From positions 62,001 through 126,000 of the forward strand of contig NZ_JBHSJJ010000013.1 of the NCBI RefSeq assembly GCF_042652345.1: a DNA stretch of 64,000 nucleotides, given 5' to 3'. The stretch is from Negadavirga shengliensis. GTDB taxonomy: Bacteria; Bacteroidota; Bacteroidia; Cytophagales; Cyclobacteriaceae. Shown in pieces: positions 9,548-16,786 of the stretch. Made by a program: the position numbers and the translations under genes. Below the pieces are notes generated by a model. That model saw nothing but the letters and a program-made list of their open reading frames with translations. It was not told the origin of the DNA and ran no database searches. Each line of letters starts with the position of its first letter. Position 1 is the first letter of the stretch.

Positions 9548-12500
9548 TTATAAAGAAAGGTTGATTCCCAAAGCATATGTCCTCAGCACGGGAAATGTGT
9601 CCCATGGTCCATCAGAATCTTTATAGTCAAATGGATTGAAGAGGTTCAACGGATTCATACCACTTAGATAAACCCTGGCGTTGTTCACGTTCAAGGACCG
9701 GGCAATGTGACTGGGGAGTGTATAATTGAGGCTAAAGCTCCTTACGCGCGCCCTGAAGGCACTTGCCTGCCAGAAAGTCGATCTGGGTGCCAGGCTAATG
9801 GCATTGTGGTGAGGGTTGGGGAAGGTCCCTGTGGGATTAAGGTCCGGATCGTAAATATCGCTCCAGAAAGCAGGAACACTCTCAAATGAATTGGCTATGT
9901 TGTTGTCCAACTTATTCCTGTCCATCTCTGACCAGCCACCGAAAGCGCCTGAAATGACGCAGTCAAAGCTCAGGGACTTGTAACCCACCTTCAGGGTTAC
10001 CCCATAGCCGAAATGGTTGTTAGCCCTTCTGGCCAATTGGATCTGATCGTTTTCGTCAATCACGCCGTCTGGCTCGGCAAAAGTACCGTCAGCCTGAAGC
10101 GGCCCCCTCATATCCCTGTAATATAACATGCCGGGACGAAGCTGGTCAGCAGGCGTCCCAAATACCTGGGTGATATTGTATTGCTCCACGTAGGCATCAA
10201 TTTCCGCCTGATCCCTGAACATCCCTATATAATCATAGCCCCAAAGGCCAATATCCGTCGACCTTCCCGGCTGGGGTCTCCAGGGATAAAACATGTCTGT
10301 ATCATTGAAATTGCCCACTTTCACCTTATTATCCGACCAAGCGAACCGGGTATCAATCCCATACCGGAAATCCCCGATACGCTCATTCCAGCCCAAAGCC
10401 AGTTCATACCCAAAAAAGTCAATTTCCCCAAAGTTTTCCGCGGCGATCGTTCCTCCTACCGTGACCGGAACATTGCCGGTCCGCTCCAACAACAAATGCG
10501 TGCCTTTGTTATAAAAAACCTCTACGGTAGTAGAAAGCCGGTCATTCATAAAGAGGGCATCTATTCCGAGGTTGTTCTTGAGATCATTGCTCCAGGTGGC
10601 GTCTCTGTTAGGGGATGCTTCCATCCTCATACCGGTGCTAACAGCCGTATTGCCTCCGAAAACCGCCCCTTTGTCCCCCTGAAAAGTGTACCTTTGCCGC
10701 CATTGCCAGGCGCGCGTATCGTCTTTACCCAGAAGGCCGACCGAATACCTTACTTTCAGGAAATTGATGGCAGAGGAGCTGAAGAAATTCTCATTGGAAA
10801 TCACCCACCCTACAGAACCTGAGTAAAACTTGCCCCAATAATTTTCAGGCGCAAACTTGGTGGAAGCATCACTTCTGAACAGGAACTCGGCCAGATACTT
10901 GTCCGCATAACTCCAGTTGGCCCGACCCACATAGGACATGTTTCCGGATTCGGAAAACAGGGTTCTTCCATCTATTTGTCCAAAAGCAGTTCCAAAATGG
11001 CCGGTTGTGGATTGGGAGGGCTGCTCCTTCCATACATCCTCTCTTGTGCTTTCCGCTTCTGCCCTTTCTATACTGAACAGTCCGCTTACACTGTGCCTTC
11101 CAAAATCCCGGGCATAATTGAGGGTGAGGTTACTTTGATGGGACATGGCGTTATGATTGGAAAAATATATCCGGTCACCGTTCCGGTATTCCCTTTCCAT
11201 TATCATTTCAGCGCCATCATAAATGTGCTGGTTCGTTCCCCGTCTGTCAAACTCATAGAGCATGTACCGGGTACCGATTTGGCTTCCCCTGTCTGAACCC
11301 ATATTCCGCCCATGGGAAATCCTGGCCTTCAATCCTTCCACGAAAGGCAGCTCATATTCCAAATACAGGTTCACATTCATGAACTGTTCCCTGTTTTTCG
11401 CTAGATTTCCCAAGCGCTCGATCTCAAAAAAATGATAATTGGCGATATTGTTTGAGCTGGTGGATCCAGGAGGCTTTACGGGATAACCATCCACATACAT
11501 GGGGATGTACCTGGGCATTTTCAGCAGGTTCTTGTAATCGTTTTCATCGTTTTCATTCCCGATTTTGTTAAAAGTTTTGGTCCCGTCTGAATAAAACCCA
11601 CCTACCTGAAGTCCTGCCTTCAGCCGGTTGGCAATCCTCATATCCGCACCCGCACGGAAATTCCAACGGTCGTAGTCCAGTGAGGCAAGGTTCCCATCCT
11701 GGGTATAATAGGAAACATTGGCAAAGTAGGTGGCGGTTTCGTTGCCTCCACTGACATTTAAATTATGTCTCATGTTGGTCGCCGATGTCCAGGCTTCCTC
11801 CAGCCAGTTATGATCAACGGTTCTAAAATGCTCGAGCTCATCTTCGCTAAAAAAGCGGTTGATATCGTTGGGCGATGCATTGGCCCCGTAGGGACCGTTC
11901 ATGATATTGTAGTATCGGCCATAATCGTGGGCGCTTAACATTCTGGTCCGGTATGCCTCATCGTTGATACCGAAGGTTCCGCTATAGGTGATTTTAGGTT
12001 TGCCCATTTTGCCTCTTTTGGTCGTCACCAAAACCACCCCGTTGGAGCCGCGTGACCCATATACTGCGGCGGAAGCATCTTTCAAAAAGGAGATGCTTTC
12101 CACCTCGGATAAATCCAGATTATTGAACAAAGTCACATCATTGGACCCATCCGCCGCCACTTGTATGACACCGTCAATTACATAAAGGGGGTTATTGTTG
12201 CCGCCGTCTTTAGACAGCGAAATGGGGTTCCGGATGGTCAGGTTAGCGGTGGAGCCGGGCCGGGTGTTCCCCCCGCTCACCCCTACGCCCAAAATCCGGC
12301 CGGCCAATGCCGCTCCCAGGTTGTTGGTAGGCAGGTCCTCCATTTCACTCACATCTATGGTCTCCACCGCCCCCGTCAGATGGATTTTCTTTAATTCCCC
12401 GTAACCGACTACCACTACTTCCTCCAGGGAGGCGTCGTCCAGTTCCAGGGATACGTTGATGACTGTCTGATTGCCTACCGCCACGGACTTAGAACCGAAA

Positions 12501-13057
12501 CCAATAAAGGAAAATACCAATGTGGCCCCTTCTGGCACTTCTATTTTGTATTCACCGTTGGTATCCGTGGCTGTACCCCTGGTGCTGCCATCTACTTTTA
12601 CAGTAGCACCGGGAAGCGGTTGTCCTTCATCATCGGTCACCCTTCCCGATACGGTCACATCGGCCACGTCCGTTGCTGTGACCAGAGAGGTTCCTCCGAA
12701 CGGCTTTACGCTGATCCTTTCATTGACCTGTTGGAAAGAAAGCTTGTGTGAAGCGGAAAGCTGCAGCAACACCTCTTCCAGGCTTGCATGTTCCCATTGC
12801 ATTGAAACATGGGGCAGGTTATCCACCGTTTTTTTGTTGAAGACAAAGGAAAAGTCTGTTTTGCTCTTCAAAGAAGTGAATACCTCTGACAAAGAGGCAT
12901 TTTCCACGCGGAGGTCCACAAATACCTCCTTTAAATTTTTGGTTTGTTGGGCATTGCCGTTACTGGCCAGCAACATGTTCAAAAAGAGCAACTGTAAAAT
13001 AAATCCATATAGATAGTATTTGCCCATCACGTATAGATAGTAAAGGATTTTTTTCAT
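9548..13057 (-). CDS. SusC/RagA family TonB-linked transporter with STN signalling domain
   Basis: The ATG at 13057 is chosen (MKKILYYLYVMGKYY); the frame upstream has only a TTG and lacks signal-peptide character. After the signal peptide (to about 37, NGNAQ) comes a secretin/TonB N-terminal (STN) domain, about 40-120 (VFVDLRVENASLSEVF, SHKLSFQQVNERISV). It is followed by a carboxypeptidase-regulatory-like domain (GRVTDDEGQPLPGATVKV), a TonB box/plug region (VVGYGELKKIHLTGAVETI, FLKDASAAVYGSRGSNGVVL) and the barrel. In this family the STN domain touches a membrane FecR when substrate binds, which releases an ECF sigma factor. Both partners are encoded nearby (13196-14263 and 15804-16376). 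It heads the SusC-SusD-PL1 cassette. Confidence 0.95.
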   Translation of the reverse strand: MKKILYYLYVMGKYYLYGFILQLLFLNMLLASNGNAQQTKNLKEVFVDLRVENASLSEVFTSLKSKTDFSFVFNKKTVDNLPHVSMQWEHASLEEVLLQLSASHKLSFQQVNERISVKPFGGTSLVTATDVADVTVSGRVTDDEGQPLPGATVKVDGSTRGTATDTNGEYKIEVPEGATLVFSFIGFGSKSVAVGNQTVINVSLELDDASLEEVVVVGYGELKKIHLTGAVETIDVSEMEDLPTNNLGAALAGRILGVGVSGGNTRPGSTANLTIRNPISLSKDGGNNNPLYVIDGVIQVAADGSNDVTLFNNLDLSEVESISFLKDASAAVYGSRGSNGVVLVTTKRGKMGKPKITYSGTFGINDEAYRTRMLSAHDYGRYYNIMNGPYGANASPNDINRFFSEDELEHFRTVDHNWLEEAWTSATNMRHNLNVSGGNETATYFANVSYYTQDGNLASLDYDRWNFRAGADMRIANRLKAGLQVGGFYSDGTKTFNKIGNENDENDYKNLLKMPRYIPMYVDGYPVKPPGSTSSNNIANYHFFEIERLGNLAKNREQFMNVNLYLEYELPFVEGLKARISHGRNMGSDRGSQIGTRYMLYEFDRRGTNQHIYDGAEMIMEREYRNGDRIYFSNHNAMSHQSNLTLNYARDFGRHSVSGLFSIERAEAESTREDVWKEQPSQSTTGHFGTAFGQIDGRTLFSESGNMSYVGRANWSYADKYLAEFLFRSDASTKFAPENYWGKFYSGSVGWVISNENFFSSSAINFLKVRYSVGLLGKDDTRAWQWRQRYTFQGDKGAVFGGNTAVSTGMRMEASPNRDATWSNDLKNNLGIDALFMNDRLSTTVEVFYNKGTHLLLERTGNVPVTVGGTIAAENFGEIDFFGYELALGWNERIGDFRYGIDTRFAWSDNKVKVGNFNDTDMFYPWRPQPGRSTDIGLWGYDYIGMFRDQAEIDAYVEQYNITQVFGTPADQLRPGMLYYRDMRGPLQADGTFAEPDGVIDENDQIQLARRANNHFGYGVTLKVGYKSLSFDCVISGAFGGWSEMDRNKLDNNIANSFESVPAFWSDIYDPDLNPTGTFPNPHHNAISLAPRSTFWQASAFRARVRSFSLNYTLPSHIARSLNVNNARVYLSGMNPLNLFNPFDYKDSDGPWDTFPVLRTYALGINLSL

Positions 13058-13145
13058 AATTTTAGGTGTTTGGGTCCTTGAAATAAACTTTTGGGGACAC
13101 TGATAAGGGCAATCCACAAGCCTGAGAAACTTCGATTGCTCTGTA

Positions 13146-13167
13146 GCCGATGGTCCCCTCCATCGGC
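13146..13167. other. Perfect 8-bp hairpin between fecR and the STN-SusC gene
   Basis: Arms GCCGATGG (13146-13153) and CCATCGGC (13160-13167) flank a 6-base loop in the 138-bp gap between the two minus-strand genes. The T-rich run lies on the plus-strand side (TTTTCTATTTTC), so it is not an ordinary terminator for the minus-strand transcript. It could be an mRNA processing or stability element that lets SusC be expressed at a different level from FecR. That role is inference. Confidence 0.45.
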
Positions 13168-13195
13168 TTTTCTATTTTCATTTAGTTCATAGGCG

Positions 13196-14263
13196 TCAAA
13201 ATTGAATGGTCACACGTTTACCATCGATATCGTATTTGAATCCAAAAGAGTATCCCAGACTTCTAAGCACGTTGTCCAGATTGTCTCTTTTGAATTCGCC
13301 CGACACAAGCATCTCTTCCGGTACAATGACCGGAGTGATTTCCACATTGTACCATCTTTCCAATGTCACAAGCGCCTCTTCCATAGGTACTTCATCGAAA
13401 TATAAAATCCCATCTTTCCAAAGTGCGGCTGAGCTGGGATCAAACTTCCCTTTTTTAAAGTCCTGTGATGTGAGCACCGCTTCCTCCCCAGGTGACAGGT
13501 ACATGACGTCATAAAGCCCGTCTTTCTCTCTCCGGTTTTCCACACTGACCTTCCCGCTCATCAGCCTTACCTGGACCAGGGATTCTTCCTCAAAAGCCCT
13601 GATGTTGAAAGAAGTGCCCAACGCTTCGGTACTGAGGTCACCGCTATTCACCCTGAAAGGAAGTAAGCTGTCTTTGGCTACTTCAAAAAAAGCCTCTCCA
13701 TTAAGAAGAATCTCCCTGTTGGAAATGCCAAAAGCCTTGCTGTATTTTATCTGTGTATCCGCGTTTAAAGCGACACTGCTCCCATCCGGCAAATGGATCA
13801 ATTTTTTCTGCCCCCTTTCGGCAAGCCGTATGATCCATGTTTCCTCTCCATCGGCCCTCGTAGGCTCTGGGTTAAAATTTCCAAACCAGAGGAATCCTCC
13901 GCCTGCGAACACGATTAAAGCAATCATTGCCGCCCATCTGCTTATGAAATAGCGATCCCCCCTGTGCCCAGAGACTATAGGTCCTTTTTGAAGGCCCGCT
14001 TCCTCCCTCGGGGACATCTCCTCATCCAAAAGTTTATTTAGGGCGTTGAAAGCCTCATCCTGTCTCACCGTATCCCAATCCTCTTCCTGATCGGATATCT
14101 GCAGCAGTATTTCTTTTGCCTGTAACATGACAGGAGCTTTTTCAGGATGATTTTTGCCCCAGTTGTCCCAATAAAGACTTCGGTGACCCTCTCTTCCAAA
14201 AACCCAGTTTCTGAAGGAAGGGTCTTCCAAAAAATCGTCTATATCGTCAAATTTCTTTTGCAA
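13196..14263 (-). CDS. FecR family anti-sigma factor
   Basis: A 355-residue membrane anti-sigma factor. The cytoplasmic N-terminal part (about 1-110, FLEDPSFRNWVFG) should bind the ECF sigma factor. One transmembrane segment follows near residues 108-125 (WAAMIALIVFAGGGFLWFG), then a periplasmic FecR domain (about 150-250, LPDGSSVALNADTQIKYSKAF, NGEAFFEVAKD) and a C-terminal DUF4974 domain (about 275-355, LVTLERWYNVEIT). The start codon is a TTG at 14263, preceded by AGGGAAAG; the next in-frame ATG is near residue 46 and would remove the sigma-binding region, so TTG is preferred. It is separated from its likely sigma factor (15804-16376) by a plus-strand phosphatase gene. It should sense the STN-SusC encoded 138 bp downstream. 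Confidence 0.92.
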   Translation of the reverse strand: MQKKFDDIDDFLEDPSFRNWVFGREGHRSLYWDNWGKNHPEKAPVMLQAKEILLQISDQEEDWDTVRQDEAFNALNKLLDEEMSPREEAGLQKGPIVSGHRGDRYFISRWAAMIALIVFAGGGFLWFGNFNPEPTRADGEETWIIRLAERGQKKLIHLPDGSSVALNADTQIKYSKAFGISNREILLNGEAFFEVAKDSLLPFRVNSGDLSTEALGTSFNIRAFEEESLVQVRLMSGKVSVENRREKDGLYDVMYLSPGEEAVLTSQDFKKGKFDPSSAALWKDGILYFDEVPMEEALVTLERWYNVEITPVIVPEEMLVSGEFKRDNLDNVLRSLGYSFGFKYDIDGKRVTIQF

Positions 14264-14695
14264 TGCTTTCCCTGTTTTTTGGGATAAGGGGAGAACACCT
14301 CAAAAATCTCATCAACAAAACGGAAAAATTTTTCTGATTCCTGAATTATTTATAACTAATTCCTTGGTTATAAATATTATCAATAAATGATTTATTTTTA
14401 AAATCAGCCAAAGTAGGATCAACTTCCGCCAATGACCTGCTTTTTTTATTTGGCCAATCCAACCACATCTTTCCCTTTCTAAAAAATGAAGCTTTCCCAA
14501 AAGCCGGACGTTTAAAATCAGATAAAAAGCCGTAAATTCCGTCTATATGAAACCGCCATGACCAGTCTCTGCACACAGGAAGATGATTGTCGCGGTGGTT
14601 CTCCCGAATCAAGTATCCCGAAACCAATTGGGGGCAGGCAATCCCTACCTGAGGTGCGGGAGAAGTTATGACCATTAAAAGACAATTATAAACCC
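14264..14695. other. 432-bp gap upstream of fecR, no convincing gene
   Basis: The part next to fecR (14264-14460) is AT-rich and would hold its promoter; GATTTTTG on the minus strand near 14310 is a weak -7 candidate. A minus-strand open frame ending at 14346 gives a fairly protein-like C-terminus (WLDWPNKKSRSLAEVDPTL) but has no credible start or known domain. It may be a gene remnant. The 14560-14670 stretch is more GC-rich and unlike its surroundings. No repeat of it occurs elsewhere in the window. Confidence 0.25.
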
Positions 14696-15784
14696 ATGAA
14701 ACAGACAATACTCTTAGCCATTGCTTGGTTGGGCTGCCTTACCGCAACGCATGCCCAGGCTACCTCAAATACCGAGAATATCTTCCTTGTCACCGTGGAC
14801 GGCCTCCGTTGGCAGGAGGTTTTTAAAGGCGCCGATTCCCTTTTTGTAGACGATACGGGCATGGTAAAAGATATGGGCTCCCTGCTCGATGAATTCTGGG
14901 ACCCTGACCCGCAGAAACGGAGAGAAATGTTGCTGCCATTTTTTTGGAGCACCATCAAACAGGATGGGCAGATTTACGGCAACCGCGCTTATGGCAACCG
15001 GGTGGATATCAGCAATACCATGCTTTTTTCGTACCCTGGCTACAATGAGATATTGTGCGGATTTGCTGATGACGAGCGCATCAATTCCAACTCAAAAACC
15101 GACAATCCCAACATTACCCTGCTGGAATACCTCAACCAGATGCCAGCCTACCAGGGCAAGGTACTCGCATTTGGCAGCTGGGATGTTTTCCCCTTTATTG
15201 TAAATGCAGCGCGCAGCGGAATTCCAGTCAATGCGGGATTCAGTAAGGCTGAAGGGCCGGACTTGACGGATCAAGAAACCATGATCAACCGGTTGCAGGA
15301 CGAGATCCGAGGCCCTTGGCGGGGGGTGAGGCTGGATCCCTTTACGCATCACTATGCCATGGAGGCCATCAAAAAATCCGCTCCAAAAATAGTTTTTATC
15401 GGTTACGGCGAGCCCGATGATTGGGCACATGGCAACCGGTACGACCAATATATCCGTTCTGCCCATCAGTTTGATGCGTATCTGAAGGAGCTGTGGGATT
15501 ACATTCAGTCCACTCCCCAATACAGGGACAAAACCACCATGATCATCACAACGGATCATGGCCGTGGCACTCAAAAGTCCAGTTGGATTGGACACGGGTC
15601 GGCTATTCCGGAAGCCAAGGAAATCTGGATGGCGGCCATTGGTCCGGACACGCCTGCCATGGGCGAAATGAGACAGGAAGGCCTGTGGCATGCTGCCATG
15701 CTTGCCCGTACCATATTCCGGTTGCTGGGCATGGAATATCCGGATGAAAAAGCCGGTGCGGTCATAACCGGGATGGTCCGGTGA
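14696..15784 (+). CDS. Secreted alkaline phosphatase/sulfatase-superfamily hydrolase
   Basis: A 362-residue protein with a signal peptide (about 1-20, ATHAQA). The core is of the alkaline phosphatase superfamily (phosphodiesterase/sulfatase fold). An N-terminal metal-site motif, LVTVDGLRWQEVFKGAD (about 31-47), is followed by GYNEILCGFADD and a C-terminal metal-binding cluster, TTDHGRGTQKSSWIGHG (about 284-300), with Asp-His and a later His. It should act in the periplasm or outside on a phosphate or sulfate ester; the exact substrate cannot be read from sequence. It is the only plus-strand gene between fecR and the ECF sigma gene and ends 20 bp from the sigma gene's end, converging on it. 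That placement suggests an insertion between an ancestral sigma/anti-sigma pair. Confidence 0.8.
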   Translation: MKQTILLAIAWLGCLTATHAQATSNTENIFLVTVDGLRWQEVFKGADSLFVDDTGMVKDMGSLLDEFWDPDPQKRREMLLPFFWSTIKQDGQIYGNRAYGNRVDISNTMLFSYPGYNEILCGFADDERINSNSKTDNPNITLLEYLNQMPAYQGKVLAFGSWDVFPFIVNAARSGIPVNAGFSKAEGPDLTDQETMINRLQDEIRGPWRGVRLDPFTHHYAMEAIKKSAPKIVFIGYGEPDDWAHGNRYDQYIRSAHQFDAYLKELWDYIQSTPQYRDKTTMIITTDHGRGTQKSSWIGHGSAIPEAKEIWMAAIGPDTPAMGEMRQEGLWHAAMLARTIFRLLGMEYPDEKAGAVITGMVR

Positions 15785-15803
15785 CCGTGATCACTTTCTA
15801 CTT

Positions 15804-16376
15804 CTATTTCATATCGGCCTTAAGCAGGACTGAATTGTTGATCTGTTGTTTAAGGCACTTCAACGCCCTAAACACCAAATTATAAGCCGAGGGCACTGTC
15901 ATGTTCATCAAATGGGCAATTTCATCATTCCCCAACCCCATATAATATTTGAGATAAACCGCTTCCCGCTGACGATCCGAAAGCAGCTCAATGGCAGCCA
16001 GGATTCTGTTGCGGTTCTCATCATCCACTTGCTGGGTAAAGAGGTGCTCGAGATGGGACGGCTCCCTTAAAAAATCACTGTCCACCTCTCCCACGGACTT
16101 ATGCTCTTGCCGAATCCTACGGACGATTTCCCTTCTAAAGGATTTAAGAAGGTAAAACTTGATCGAACTTCTTATCGCCGTGGACTTCCTGCGTTGCCAA
16201 AGGTCAAGGTATACTTCCTGAATAACATCCTCTACACAGGCTTTGTCCCTGGTGAACTTTTGACCATACTTAAACAGATCATTGGAGTAAGCTTTGAAGA
16301 TAAAACCAAAAGCATTCTTGTCGCCAGCAACAATCAAATCCCACAGCTTCAAGTCATCTAATCGGGCATAGGTCAT
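15804..16376 (-). CDS. ECF RNA polymerase sigma-70 factor (FecI-like, Bacteroidota type)
   Basis: A 190-residue ECF sigma factor. Region 2 spans about 22-85 (AFGFIFKAYSNDLFKYGQKF, VEDVIQEVYLDLWQRR) and region 4 about 125-178 (LLSDRQREAVYLKYYMGLGNDEIAHLMNM, SAYNLVFRALKCL). These bind the -10-like and -35-like elements. It should be held by the FecR at 13196-14263 and drive the fecR and STN-SusC transcripts when substrate occupies SusC. Its own promoter (16500-16545) carries the tandem 10-bp repeats, so its level seems to be set by the same regulator as the second SusC gene. Confidence 0.93.
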   Translation of the reverse strand: MTYARLDDLKLWDLIVAGDKNAFGFIFKAYSNDLFKYGQKFTRDKACVEDVIQEVYLDLWQRRKSTAIRSSIKFYLLKSFRREIVRRIRQEHKSVGEVDSDFLREPSHLEHLFTQQVDDENRNRILAAIELLSDRQREAVYLKYYMGLGNDEIAHLMNMTVPSAYNLVFRALKCLKQQINNSVLLKADMK

Positions 16377-16499
16377 GGCATTTGGGTTTAATGTTTACCC
16401 CATCGAAAACCGGTTTTCTGAAGATCAAATGATTTTTAAAATTAAATTACAACACATCTGATAACCGCAAAACAAACCCACTACGATATGAGGTAAAAA

Positions 16500-16545
16500 C
16501 AAAGGTATTATAATGCCATAAAAAACCTCCCTGTACCTTCCTGTA
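16500..16545 (-). promoter_or_regulatory. ECF sigma promoter with tandem 10-bp operator-like repeats
   Basis: On the minus strand TACAGGAAGG (16545-16536) and TACAGGGAGG (16535-16526) are directly adjacent. An 18-bp gap follows, then TACCTTTG (16507-16500), an exact TAnnTTTG -7 box. The sigma ATG is 123 bp further. No -33 TTTG is present. The rest of the 410-bp gap (16377-16786) is AT-rich, carries no gene, and must also hold the divergent promoter of 16787-19543, for which no clear box was seen. Confidence 0.65.
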
Positions 16546-16786
16546 AACAAACCCTTCTTCGCAAGGAGTTGTTGGCATTTCCCTGATTCTTATGAAAGCG
16601 CACTACTGTTGTGACAAATATGAATTTATAGTTAATCCCCAGATACGCTCTACAAAACAGCAGGAATAAGCTCCATTGAACAATTTAAATCCCCATTGAC
16701 ATAACCCATCTGGTTTTCAACTAATATTTATGGGAACTTAGTCTGTTCCATAACACTATCCTTTAACTACCTTTAATCCAAAGTCC

